A stretch of DNA of 64,000 nt, taken from NCBI RefSeq assembly GCF_022539665.2, contig NC_081331.1, positions 4,622,501 through 4,686,500 on the forward strand. The letters are read 5' to 3'. The notes under the pieces were generated by a model. The model was given only the letters and a program-made list of their open reading frames with translations. It was not told the DNA's origin and did not search any database. Positions 12,001-25,400 of this stretch are shown here, piece after piece. The stretch comes from Daphnia carinata (taxonomy: Eukaryota > Arthropoda > Branchiopoda > Diplostraca > Daphniidae). Each line of letters begins with the position of its first letter. Position 1 is the first letter of the stretch. A program made the translations under genes and the position numbers.

Positions 12001-14090
12001 GTTCTTTATTCATCCATTGTCTGTCTGTTTAAATGGAAATTCGAATACAATCGTTTGCCGTCAGTTTTACTTGACTGAGGGGTCGATTCGTATTTGACAT
12101 CACATTAGATTTTACATGTAAAACTCAATTTCGTCGAATTGAATAGACAATGTGGTGCGCTTTTGCAACATCGCTAGGAACAGGAAGTTATGGGAACTCC
12201 CACAAATGGCTCATGTCACCTTGATGGTCCCGTTTTTTTTTCTCTTTGACCTCCAACTCCCCACGTCTCAGCGTAAAAGCCAAAAATGGCAATTTAAACT
12301 GACAGAATGTTGATGAATTTTTGCTTTTCTTCTTCCTCCTTTTTTTCTTTTTGCCTACATCGTTAAAGCGGGAAGCGCACTAAGCCCGTCATGGAACGTA
12401 CCACGGACCATTTGACGGGCACACGGGGGCCTTAGCGGACTCGCTGCATGAATTGAGTAACCATTTTTGGCTGGACGTAGTAGAATTTTGGAATTTCCCA
12501 TGATTGTAGACCGATGTTTTGTGATGGCCATCTTGCCTAGTTTGCTCAGCTTCAAGGCGTTGAAATGTTCAATAATCATAAAACCAGTTAGTTGATAATT
12601 TTGATTCGATTGAAAATTGGTGGATAGTACTCGATGACCCTTGTGTCGGTGGATCATATTTATTACCGTGTGTTTCACTTGGCCATGGACGATCTCCGCA
12701 TGTTATCCAATAACTTACACACTCCCCCCCAAACAGTATGGGACAGCTTCTTGTTGTTGCTGCTGCGTGCGAATATCATTTTTGGCAAAGAAAATGAGGC
12801 ATCGGCCGATTTTCTTGAGCGGACGGGCATTAGTCATCCCCACCGAGCTCTTGTGATAAGATCTTTTATTTATTTACTTTTAAAGCCATTTCTTTTCTGC
12901 TGTGTCTCTGGCGCATTTTTTTTTCCCTGTGTGGAGGCAAGCCGTTTTTGTTTTTCATTGTTTTATTTTCAGCTGGTCTTGTCGGCCTCGATGCAAACGG
13001 CCAATGTTGTTTGGTTTTTCTTTTTTTTTTTTTCCTTTCTTATGTTTGGCATCGGCTCATCTGGTACCGTATCCAACCTTCTCCCTCTCTTCTATATACC
13101 TCATGTCCGTGTAGGTAAAACACGACCAGACGGATCTGCTATACAGAGACATGCGATGCGTGACGAGTGGCTGCTGATTTTGGCGGGTCCTTGAGATCTA
13201 GCTTTTTCTCTTTCGGGAGTTCTCCATTAGTGTGTAGACATTTCTTTTTTTTTTCCTTTTTCATCCCGGGCTCAACAGGAGTTAAAGATCCTACATATAG
13301 ACAACGTAGTAGGGCCATCTGGCAGCGCGGTACGGTGTAAGTGAGGTATCAAAGAAAGAACTAAAGAGCCTTGTATTTACTGTCTTGTCTTATTCTTACG
13401 TGCCGCCTTCGCTTTTTTATTAATGTGATTACACTTGGAGCGTCGCCCGAGTGCGTTATTGAACTACTCATATTTATATGACCATGATATGCGGCGAGAT
13501 GGTGTGAAGCGCGTCACACCCGGTACGAACGAACACGGAACTCGGCGAAGATTATCCCGGAAGGTGAAGAAGTGTGCTCTTGCCTCTGATGCGGTTAAGA
13601 TTTCTCGTTTTACCGTCAAAGCCGAAAAAAATTTCTCAAAAAAGATAGAAGAAAAGAAAAATAATCTAAAAACGAAACGCCTTATTAGGTTAGTCCAGGT
13701 AACCTTCCATCGGAGTCTGCCTTGCCGGTCCGTATCGTTTCAAAGCCAACTGGCTAACAACTAAAGAAGAGATAACCATCTTTTTTTTTTTATATTTCAG
13801 CTATTTTTTGGGGGTTTTTTCCATATCTTTGGCTTCTCATTCTTTCTCCATAGTGATAGAAGAAGGCGCGTTCAATTTAAAGATATTTCAATGGGCTAGG
13901 TGTGTTTTGTTTTTGAATACGATCCTCTGTGCGATTCTGATTGAAGCGGCTCGTTTAACTATTAGTATCTCACTCCCGAAAAGCGCGAAAGAGGAAAAAG
14001 AGAAATCAGAGACCCACCATTCAAACTCGGAAAGAAAAAAAAATTGAGGAGTAGAACGACAGTGCCATAACGAAACCCGCCCGTCCATTT
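6003..14090. other. Gene-free stretch of about 8 kb
   Basis: I find no exon with a recognisable domain on either strand. Open frames here are short, lack codon structure and have low-complexity translations. It contains T-rich tracts, a GT microsatellite near 9867-9882, C-runs near 10192-10199, and a TATATAAAG motif at about 10249-10257 that could be a core promoter but lacks a good initiator. It may include regulatory DNA or untranslated first exons of the receptor gene starting before 29419. Confidence 0.45.
9867..9882. repeat. (GT)n microsatellite
   Basis: A short uninterrupted GT run in gene-free DNA, read directly. Confidence 0.8.
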
Positions 14091-14099
14091 TTGTTTTCC

Positions 14100-14130
14100 T
14101 ATAAAAGGGACGTCAAAGCCAACAGTCATG
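14100..14130 (+). promoter_or_regulatory. Candidate TATA core promoter without an assigned gene
   Basis: TATAAAAG begins at 14100 and an initiator-like TCATG has its A at 14128, 28 bases on, which is a canonical distance. The preceding base context is typical of arthropod TATA promoters. Downstream I find no coding exon in the next several kilobases. If real, it may start a non-coding RNA or an untranslated first exon of the GPCR gene, about 15 kb downstream on the same strand. Confidence 0.35.
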
Positions 14131-17100
14131 AAACAGTCAAAAACAACACGGTATACAAAGTGTGGGGTACAGCGTACTCGTACTGAGCATAACTTATATA
14201 TATCTAAGCAACGCCATAAGTGTCGGCCGGAGTTGGTTGCTTGCCCGTCTTATGGCGTGCGAGACGGTAGGAGGTAAAGCAGTAGGAAAGGTCCATCATT
14301 TTTACATCGATTTTGGCTCTAGTCTTTTCACAGAAAAAAAAACTAATTTCATTCTATACTTCAACGTCCTGGTTGATGTTCGAGCCGGCGGCTGCGTGAG
14401 GGCCATTAGCTTCCAAAATCCACCCAAACGTAAGCCCTTCAAAAACTGTTGAGCATATAACTAGAAAAAAAAAAATTTTTGACACCGTATATAGACAATG
14501 TTATTGTTATTTCCTTAATGATTAAAGTTGAGCACGGACTTTATAGAAATAGAGCCCTCTAAAATACAACAATGGACGAAACTCTCTAAGACTTGCTTTG
14601 GAAAATCCCCGTTCATTTTGCCAAGTGAAATAGAGAGCTTTAAAAAAATTCCTTATTCGGGTTTGGGGTGCTAGGTCATCGTGCTTAATTATCATCCACT
14701 CTCCTCTGGATCTAATTTCTTATTTTCATTTTTGTTTTTCTATCCCATCAGCCTAGCTATATAGCTAGCTGTCTATTGTCTTTCAATTTCATCCTTGTTT
14801 GGTGCGGCTCAATGCTGCCACCAGATTGTGAGCGGCTCGTTGACTCATCATCATCGCAGGTGCTTTTCTTTTTACCTTATTCTCGTTACCTTTATATTCT
14901 TCCACGTCCTCTCGTGACGCTCTCTATTCATACGCGTGTTCGTGTTTCTTTTTTTTTTTTGTTTTTCTCCTCTTCTTTTTTTGGCCAGTTACCTTAAAGA
15001 ATCGTAAAGAATGCATTGCCGGCTCGTTTCGTTATGGTCAGCAACTGGAACAATAACAACAAAAGCAACAGCAGGGGCTAGCAGGAAGGTCTCTCGCCGA
15101 CTCGGCATGATATCGCGCAGTTTCGCAGCTCCAACGAGGACTCTAACCAATTCTCTCTGGCATTGTTTTGAAGCCCTGTTCGGTATATGGGGTTTTTTAT
15201 GGGTCCCTCGATCTGGCATGGCGATATCGGATTATATCAGTCGCGCCCACCCAGCGGCATCTGAAACAGACATTGGCAATTGATACAACTGGCGCTCACT
15301 CTTATAGAACAGCATACGTAACAACTCGTTTGATATATTTGACTTTCATTGATTTGATTGCCATCCAATGACCATATGGAGCTGCGAATCGGAAGGCAAA
15401 AGAAGAAGGTGAAAGATAGCCTATTGCCTTGAAATTTATAACCGGCTGCTACACGTGATAATAGAGGCAGGAAAAAAAAAAGACAAGGCGTCAATAACGT
15501 TATGTAGGAGAGACTCATCTTTCGGCAAATATTCCCCCTGCAGTCGTCATAAAAATAAGATTAAACAAGAGCCGACCCACGCCATCCGAAGACCAATCAG
15601 TCCAAGTCAGGGACGTGTTTCCGAATTGCTACATCATAAAGTGATATAAATGAATAATTTGCACCTCGTGTCTCGAATTGCCTCGATGACTTTGTTTTAA
15701 CACCCATCAGTCAACGAAACAGCGCAGGATGCACTTAGTTCCGCCCAATGTAAAGAACTTAAGTGATCCGGCAAAAGTTCGAAACTAATCGAGTTGCACT
15801 TTGTTGTTTCCCCCTTTTTCGCTGATGAGATCTAACATCGCCATTTTCTTCAAGTGACGTACCACCTCTCTTTTTTAAAAGGCGTGTTGACGTTATGTAC
15901 TTGTTTTTTTCGGGCGTGCCGGAAATGCAGAGGCAAATAGATAAAGAAAGACAGTTTGGGAAAAGATACAGTAGTAATGACGTGAATGTAATTCGATAAG
16001 CCTTGAACGAAAAGAAGGCTCCCCGGATTTGGGACCTGTTTCCGTAGGCAACGTTCTTCACTAAGTTCTTTTGCGTTGTTACGGCAAAAAGTATGGTCCG
16101 GCAGGATGTACGAAATGCATCACTATTGGCTCATCATTGGCCAAAACATGCCGATCGGAACAGGATAGGAAAACACTGTTTTTCTTAGCCTCTTAGTTGA
16201 GCGGAAGAACAAATGTTTTCCGGCCCTGTGCCGTAGTGGATGGTGTACAAGGGCAGACGCGCTATAGCAACAAAAAACGCGGGCAGCGGCTGCATTTGAT
16301 AGATAGAATTACGAATCGGAATAGACCAAGGTCTGTTTACGTTAAGACTAGGTCGTTATTGGAAACGCTTTGCTTTGATCCGTGGCTGTCTAGACGACGT
16401 TCCATGCTCTTCCACATTGCCGCACGTATCCAGCATCCGGCTGGATAAACACTCAACCACTATGCAAGACATAACGCGACAAATCTGGTGGAACGGGCGT
16501 TTTCTACGCAGATCATCCAACCCCCCCTTTTTCTTTTGCTCTAGCAAAATAGGTGTTGATTTTTATTTGAAGATTCAAATCGACCGCCGCTTCGCGGCTT
16601 ACAGTGATGATCCCTTTCAAAGTGGAAGCGAAGCCTTTAGAGCTCCCGATTGTGCACCCGCAGATGACAGTTTTTTTCAAATAATTCCATGCGCACCAAG
16701 ATTGTAGGGTGCATGTGCATTGGTGTGTTTGCGCTCTTATTCCCGCTTGTGTGTTCCGTATATATCCATCGGTATAAAGTGGGGTCTACATGTCGCAGCA
16801 CGTACTCTTTTACGTAGTCACGCTTGCGTGAAAAACTGCTTGAATCGGTTACGTTATCTGTTACGAAACGCATCGAAGTTTTAAGGGCTACATTGATTTT
16901 TTAAAATTCCATTTTTGCGTTGGAAAACACGAAATTTGTTCACTTGCCAATTCGAGGCCCGTAGCGTTTTACTATGCAGTTACCATTTTAACACCTTTCT
17001 TTATACCTCGTTCGATTCTCTAAAAAGGTAGGAGAAAGGTGAAAGAATTTCGTCCAAATAAAGTCAAAACATCCCGCAGCCAAAACACCTAGGTGGCTCT

Positions 17101-18994
17101 TGATTTATGATGGGTAATCTGCAAAATATCTCAAAGTTTCTTTTTTGAATTGGGCGTGCTATTTGTCCCGTGACAATGACTAGGGAAGCTGGGAATTCTC
17201 CAGAAAGGGAAGGCTAACACGAAGAGAATAATAAGATTTTAAACGGAAAAAAAAATCCATAGACGGGCCTGAAATGGGAGAAGCTGCGGCGCAGTACGGA
17301 CATCTGTGTAGGTGCGATAAAAGAGACTGCCGCGGTAGGGTGGGGAGAGCAAGTCTACGTCCAAGCTGATGAAATTCTGCTAGTTCACGACGTTTATTTG
17401 GTCGCCCTCTTGTATTCTTTACAGATTTTTGAGTAACGAACTTCTCTCTTGGTCCCGATACGTGCTCAATAACAACGACCATCTCGATGTCAATAACCCC
17501 ATCGATGATGACTATCGTAAATTATTCAGGAAATGCCGTCTAGTCATGCGGGGTCACCAAGGGGAGAAAACTCTTACAATCTCCTTATATTCCCGTCTAG
17601 TGGTATTTCCCGAGGCTGTCGATTTGTTTGGATCATTTGAGTGAAAAAAAAAACCCGTTCCACCCGACGGGTAGAAAAATGTAAACCGTGTGAGTGATTG
17701 CTATGATGAAATACGTTACACTATATCACAGGCCTAGTGCGGGAGTACTTGTAATCACATTTTCTGAAAATGGTTCACTTGATTGAGCTCCCCTCGCCGT
17801 TGTTGGATGTATCTGTTTTACCTACACTTTTTTTTTTTCTTGACGGCCATCAATGGACAAAAAAACTTCTTCCCACTCCCTCGACTACCGTCTTATTGCT
17901 TTCGCGTGTTTCTCGTTTACCGCTTCACGCATCGAAACTTGTCCGACATGACAAGATATTGCTGACGTCTTCCGATTTGTCGATTGTTTTTTTCTCTTTC
18001 TAGTCTATAACTACATTTCTATGAAGGCAACGGGTATCATGTTCTTCTTCGCTTTTTGTTATTTGACAATCAACTTTTGTAATGTAGGACTCTGTTGAAT
18101 AACTTTTCAAAGTCGTTTGAGTGTCTTGACGTCACTATGGGACTGAATGGCATCCATTCTCTTTTATTTGAGCGTTGCTCTTGGTGCGTTTACTTTTCTT
18201 GTTATCCAAACTATTGTAGGTTATACATAAGGTGGCAATCAAATGCAAAAGTAGAAGAAGAACATGAAGCGAAATAAAAGGGTCGCTTATTTTTCTGTAA
18301 CAAGTAGCCGCATTTTTTGCAGATGTTTTTCTGCATTGCCGTTTCTTTATGCTGCCAGCAAACCATCAAACCAGTCTGCTGGCTTTTACGACCTTGCAGA
18401 AAAGCCTCAACAACGACGTGCTTATACATTTTTTTGTTTGAAAGAAAATTCCAAAAATGAAAACACGCATAACATAACAACAAAAAAATACTGGAGGCCA
18501 AAGAGAAAATGCTCTTCCGTCTCCATCATTATTCATTCTTTTGTCAACGGCCCTTATTCTTTTTTTTCACTCACTTGCATTGTGCGGATTTACTTTGCCA
18601 ACAAAAGCCTTCTTTTCGTATTAAACAACCGCTGTCCAACACCGTTTTTGTTGTTGTAAAGTCTCGCCGTTGTGTCGTTCATTCACGGCCAAACTGCTTA
18701 GCTCCTCCACCTTTCACGACACGATGTCTTCGCTTCCATCATCTCCTTTTATTGTCCGTCCTTTTTCTTTTTCCTGTCTTTTCTTTTTTGTTCTACGTCT
18801 CCTGATAAAGTAAAGAGCTTTACCGTGCAATATGAATAGCTTTTGCGTGGTATATTTCCGATAGCGCCGCGTCGTCCCTACGTTCATAATCGATGGCCAG
18901 GCAAAGTGACGCGCCTTGTTTTTCGTATTGGTTGCATGTAAGGCACAGTGCACTATTATATAGCCGATCAATATCAAGTGCTAAAGTAGAGGAA

Positions 18995-19007
18995 GGGGGG
19001 GGGGGGG
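18995..19007 (+). repeat. Poly-G tract (13 G)
   Basis: An uninterrupted run of 13 guanines in gene-free DNA; it could form a G-quadruplex. Length may vary between alleles or be uncertain in assembly. Confidence 0.8.
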
Positions 19008-21356
19008 TGACACAATGACGACGGCCATGGCGATGAGATTGAGTGAGACAAAAGAATGTAAAAATCGTTTACCATCCACGGCCTGTGTCTCCCCAACGGG
19101 ATGGATACGTTTCGTTTGGGCCCGTGACAAAACTCTGTCTCAATCAACTCTTGGCCATGGCATGCCAGACCCCGGAGACTCAGCCGTAGGAAAAGGGATA
19201 ATGAAAAATTGTTTGAACAAAAGACGAAGGAAATAAAAAACAAAAGGATGACATTAAAGAAAAAGGAAGTCTGGAAAGAATTCAGGCAAGTTAGATTATG
19301 GGTTGTGAGTTTGGGGCGTTGGCCGTGAAAGTGGAGAATCACGGACGATACCGTTAGTCCGTTTGTCAGCTGTGTTGTCTTTCACAGATCTCCTCGCCCA
19401 GTGTCACCGCGAACGCAGGTGTACGCTGTTTTTGGGAAACTAAAAGATTTTCGGCTATTGAGCTGCCCCGCCCTTTAATGCGAGTACACAAGACAATGGT
19501 GATGGAGTACATCAAGGACTTTATCGTTTCCTTCGTCCTCTATTGATCGGAGATGGACCCTGTGTAATCTAAAAGAGTCGCACACATACTAAGGACACAC
19601 GCGCAAATGCCATTCATCTTCGTGATTATACGTTGCGGCATAGTGCCCAAGTTATTTCCGGCAAACGCTGATTAGCGATCAGTTACTGGGCTACATCCAA
19701 CTTGCACGCCAATTGCCATTATAATGAACAAAAGGCGTTTTCTTCCGTGTCTGTTATCGCCGAGATACATCGCTTATCCCGAATCGCCAATCAGCACCAT
19801 TTTCATCCCACATTTTTTTTAATATTTTCGGATCTTTTCTATTCAATTGATCGTTTTCTATTAACTGTTTCTTTTTTTCTTGATATCCAAATAATTGGGC
19901 GAGGCAGTAAAAACCCTGTCGTTGGTTATTGGTTAGGGACGTTTTGGAACACTACACCGAGGACGCTGTTCGTTCGCATCAAGCTGGCAAAAAAATTGGC
20001 CTTGCACAATGTAATGTTTGTTTGATGATTGACGTAGGCGACCTTTGACGCTATTATCGACTTTCTATTTCTCAGATCTAGCGACAACCTTTTGGCTGTC
20101 GGATTTTACCAGTTCGTGCTGCATGTTTTCGAGGAATGAAGAAACAAAAAAAATGGGCCATTTCCTTATCGGAGTTAGTGCACGGAATGATTGATCTAGC
20201 CGACTCTTGTTAGGAAGCTTGCACCCATCAATAACGCAACACCATTTTGAGTTGAAAGGTGTGCGACTTGGAAAAGAGCTTTTCGTTTCAAATTTTGTTC
20301 CCCATATTTATTCGTGGCCTTTTTCTCTTTGGCAAGTGCTATTTTTTGTTTGATTTCACAGTTTCCAAGAGAAATTCTATCAAATGATGCCGAGATAAGT
20401 AGGGAAACGGGCCAGAATAATAATAAAAAAGAGAACGACTGGCAGTGAGAGCCGTCACAGTGAAAAGGAAATTGACGACCTTGTCAACGGAAAAAGCCCC
20501 ACTGTTTGGGTTACACTCTCGTTGACCCGGTCTCTCACTCTCCGTCAGTGTAACCTTCTTTATATGCACTGTATGTTTGTTTATACATACCATTCTCACA
20601 TATATGGGCTAGTAGCCTATATAAATGTATACACTGAAATCTAAAAAATAATTTTTTGCATAAATCAAACAGAAAAATGCGAGTATTATTGATACACACG
20701 CACTAGTCTTTATATGGTGGGCAATACATGCGATGGCGCTTAATGTACTATTACTATACACTTCAGTTTGTATAAACAGTGGCCGCGCAAAGCTTAGTGG
20801 ACGACCAACAACTTGCTATCTAGCAGATTGAAGCAATCTTGTAGCTCCGTATTAAAAAAAAAACACGACCGAATTTGTTTTTTGCTCTAAAAAAATGCCC
20901 TTATTGCTCGGAGAATAGGTAAACATTTCGATTCCGATGTTGGACTTGCTTCGCAATAGCAGGGACTATACATTAATAACCAAATCAATCGTACCCGCCA
21001 ATGTCATTGAAATGCCGTCTTTTACATCGTCATGTTATCTAACTTCAGTCATCTGTCAATGTTTGGCAATGTCTTTTCCGCCGGTGGCGACTGTTATGTA
21101 CCGCTGCGACTAAAGAAAACATGTTTGATCGGTACGGGAATGTCTTGGGGAACCGCTGGATTGACTATCTAGCCAAATTTCTCTTTTGCATTTCTTTTTA
21201 CCAACCTAATTAATTCCCTCCGTGTGTTGCTATGGCAAAATCGTAGTGGACCTTATGACCCTTGAAACGAGTTATCTACGTAATTGCCGCGTGCGTGATA
21301 TAAAAAAAAGAAGGAAACATTTGTAAGACGTAAAGGCAAACAAACAGCCGTCCCTT

Positions 21357-21382
21357 CCCCCCCCCCCCCAAAAAAAAAAAAA
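21357..21382 (+). repeat. Composite homopolymer: C13 then A13
   Basis: Thirteen cytosines are followed without a break by thirteen adenines. No gene is nearby. Confidence 0.8.
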
Positions 21383-23927
21383 GTTTATTTTTTGCTAATT
21401 TCTGTTTTGTTTTTATTTATTTTTCTTTTTTTGTAAGATGAAAGAAACCAATCAAAAATTGTCAGCGAATATCGTGAAGAGCTGCCGTATATGGTCTGAT
21501 TGAAAAGCCGCTCGTCCGTGCCTTTTCTAGACTGGGGAAAGGCAGGAATTACATATAAAAAACTATTAAATGGCATCTTGGAAGACGAGGACTAGACGCA
21601 TGCTAGACGTATCGTAAATCACTCCAATTAAAACTCATCTGGCTGTGCGTGCGGCTCTTGTGTGGGCCCCATCATTTTCAAACTGGGCGGACTGTACAGT
21701 TGGCTCTTGAATGAGAAAGAAGCTCTTGACAACAGTACAAATAATTCTAACAAATTCGTCAGGGCTGAATCATTGTTACTAATCAGGCCAGGCTCGTCGA
21801 CCCTTCCATGTTCCATGAAAATTTATTGTCACAGAGAGGACTGTTTCCCTTGGCTATTGATGGAAACACGGCGGGGTACGAACGTAACGATATCAGATCA
21901 GCATGAATTAGGACGTCAGCTCGTTTGCTGTTTACCCATTCTAGACTGAGTAGGAAATGTAAATTGATAGCGAACGCAAAAGCATCAGTTAATATGTTTA
22001 CATTCTGTAGAAATTGACGCATCCTAAAACGGCAATGGGACAGTGCGTCAATCGATTTGAATTGTTGGCTGTGTGCAACAAACAACATTTCTGCTTCAAT
22101 CGAATTGATCTGTAGTCATGCATCGGGTCAGGCTTGTTGTAAACGTCAAGATGAATTTCTAGAAGAAAAAAATGTTGTAGACACGAATCAAAAATGCTTT
22201 CAGCGGATGCCGTGCGGATGACGACGTCGTTTGATGAAACATTCCGTCAGAACTGCCTCATCACATTCCGAAATTTTTCTAATGCGCAGTCAAATATTAG
22301 GCTGTTCTATCGCTAACATTCCCTACTAACTTGGTATGAAAGGATATTTTAGAACAACTTGGCTGATCGATAGGAGTCGGTACGCCAGACAAAACGAATC
22401 AGCACATCAACAACTTCTTCTTTATTTTCAGCTGTTATTGTAAGCGTCCCAAAACCGGATTTAGATTTTTTTTGTAGACTTGGACCGATGATTGACCGAT
22501 CGTATGCGCAGTAAGATACCACCCGCTGTCTGTTTTGCTACATTGGTTCCATCAGTCTTGCTGGCGGTGTGCCGGAACGTTACGCAATTCCGGCGTCCTC
22601 GTCATCAAGAACACAGTGGGTGGGATGGAAATAAAAAGGGCACGTGTTCTTTATTAAGAGATTTAATCATTTTTAATGAACACGAAATCATAGTTTTGAT
22701 TTTCCTTGGAATGGTCGGGTCACGGGCTCATTCAAAATCGTTATGGGAAACGGAGTTGAATCGCACCAGGTTTTCTTTCCTCCCCATTTGATGCGAAGAC
22801 TGGAAAGTGGGAAATCGGATCTCTAATAAGCTTGAACGAAATGCTTCTACGCCATGGTTAAGTTTTAACCTCTTAGACGTAGCCAAGAGACTTTGATCTC
22901 TGGACTGCGTAAAATAGACCCTTATGTTGCAGATGCGCTTTGGTAACCGATCCTGTGACAAGTCTGGATTAAAATTATTTAAGGATTCCCCCAATGCGAT
23001 TCCTTCCAACACTTTTGATCTCGATTACAAGTCCTTAGTATCAACAGATGCTGCATGGATTTCAGAAGCTAAAAAGTCGAAGGAAGTATTTGACCCCATT
23101 TTCGGTTTTGCTATTTTTTCAGCTTCATTTAAGCGTATCGTCTTTTTGATGGTTCAGTTCGTATAAACGCCTGAAGCTGCAGACGTACACTAACGTATGC
23201 GAACGGCGATTTTTATTGATATTTTTAGCTACATTATGCAACGAAGTCACAGTCTTGGTGGCTTAAAGTCCAGAATCCCGAATATCCCAGGCAGCTGCAG
23301 CCCATCAGAAAAACCGCGCACATTAGCCGAGGGCATTGCGTCAAAGTCAATCGCCCTTTAATGTTTTTGCGTCTTTACATCTGTATTTGGGTTTATACGG
23401 CGTGACAGTGCAACTTCTATTTAAAGAGAGATCACGCGTCGGTTGCGACGGAGTTTAGATTTCGATCAGCTATGAGCATTTCACTGGGTTAATCGAAACG
23501 TTTTGTGCTATCTAAAGTTTATTGCTATAACACAAAATAATTTCTCATTCAAGATACCAATTGTAGAAACATTTGATTTGCGATGATACTTGCGCATTTG
23601 GAATTTCTTTATTGGTATTTGAAACGGGAATTCAACGGAGAAATATAATTTGGGAACAGGTCTCGGTACCAGATGCCTATGGCATCACCATTTTGTACCT
23701 ACGCACAATCGGAAAGAAAGGTTCAGCTTGGTAACTATAAAAAAAAAGGACCAGAAAAAGAAAGATAGAGAGATGAGGCACTATATACCGTGTATATAGT
23801 TGTATAGGCGCGTCCCACGGGCGCTGGGTCAATAATCAACACCTACACTGCTACATTATTTACACAACACCAGCACGTATAGCGCAGGGCATCCTGTACA
23901 ACTCGTTCGGGTCGTTTCGCCGTGCCT

Positions 23928-23940
23928 CCCCCCCCCCCCC
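23928..23940 (+). repeat. Poly-C tract (13 C)
   Basis: An uninterrupted C run in gene-free DNA; the minus strand could form a G-quadruplex. Confidence 0.8.
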
Positions 23941-25400
23941 AAATCTTTCTTTTTCCTTTCGCTTCATGGCGTCTTCCTTGACGATGTTATAAATATGTTG
24001 ATACAGATATCGGGGGCCGGATCTGCAGACACGCTTCTTTATTTATCCGCCTTTTTTTTACCGCCTGTGGTTTCTTTTCACTTTCCGACACCAGGAAGTA
24101 CGCGTCTTTCATGATGGAAAGTGCATTTTCATTTTATTTTTATTATTGTTATTATTATTTTTTTTTTTTCGTGCATATATTCAACAGAAAGTTTTCCTTT
24201 GGGTACCACCATTAGGGGGTTTCACTTTTCGATAAGATAGAGTCTTTAATAGACCAAAGTTTCAAGGCTGCCAATCTCTTATTGTGTGCGCTGACTTTGC
24301 CTGTCTCTTTATCTAATATGTTTTCCTTGGAAGACGTCCACATAACGGAGATTTTATTATTTTCTTTTTTGGAACGCTAATGATATTGAAACAACCGCGT
24401 GCAGTGAACAGTGAAAACGTAAAACTGAGGGAGAAAAAAAACAAAACAAAAACACTGCCTGTAGTTTTAGAAATCAAATCTAGTATAGAATGAACATATA
24501 CACATTTTTTCCCGATCACAACGAAACTCAATATCGTTTCTATTTGGATTTTTAAGCGGATGGCTGAGTTTCGAGCCGACTTATGTACAGGAATTAGGCT
24601 ATTTTCTATTTTTATACCGAAGGGCTAAAAGTAGTGAACGAATAAAATAAAATCGATACTCCACGCTCTTAGCTATTGACTGTTCTCAGTTTTTTTTTCG
24701 CTTTAACATTTTTATGTGGAAGACGGAGAAGACGGTTTCTTCATAAATCGAAGGCATAATGTGAGAGCCGAACAGCGTCCCGCTTTCATAACCGGTCTAC
24801 GTCAATTAGATAAGCCAGCATACCCACACTCCCGCCCGCCCCCCCCCCATGTATTGGAGGCCGGGATTTCAGATTTTTACACATTGGTTTATTTATGCGA
24901 ATTTTCAATCGAGAATGGCTAGTGTAAAGCTTGTTGGTAAAGCCGATAACACAGTGGGAAGCATTCGTGGTTTGGCTGATGACGCTAAAAATTAGGGACG
25001 GTAAAAAAAAGGAACTCTAATTTTCGTGGCCTTTTGTATTTGTAGAAAACTCTAAAAAGAGAGAAATGGAGAGCTCATCAACGCAAAAGAAGAGAGAAAT
25101 TGGCTCAGGCTCTTTCCGGTGTTCTATTAAGCTTTGTTTGCGTTTATTCTTTCTTTGTTTTTGTATGGTTGTAAATGAACGGCTGTATAACGGCATTTGT
25201 TGAGTAGACAAGCGGCCACGAACGAGACTTTAACCTAACTTTTTTGGTTCCTAAATCCACCGTTTCCCTGTTGACGAGTCCTAGCCAAATTAAGTCACAA
25301 CATATTTATTAACGACGCCACCAACCAGAATAGTATACGTGAGTGTTTGTCTTTTTCCCTACAGGGAGAAAAGAGAACAAAAACATGGAGAATAAGGTTG

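Larger units (their letters stand above)
14131..25400. other. Gene-free stretch of about 11 kb
   Basis: No supported exon, RNA gene or mobile element was found. The sequence is unique-looking with many homopolymers, among them G13 at 18995-19007, C13 followed directly by A13 at 21357-21382, and C13 at 23928-23940. Open frames of 60-130 codons occur at the density expected by chance and show no domain. Confidence 0.45.

Noticed and set aside
12634-13194. 186-codon open frame, plus strand
   Set aside because: The translation is dominated by Phe, Leu and Ser from T-rich DNA, has no domain and is crossed by a second open frame; it looks like a chance product of composition.
21628-23166. Cluster of 60-100-codon frames on both strands
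   Set aside because: Frames overlap on opposite strands without a shared gene model or recognisable protein.
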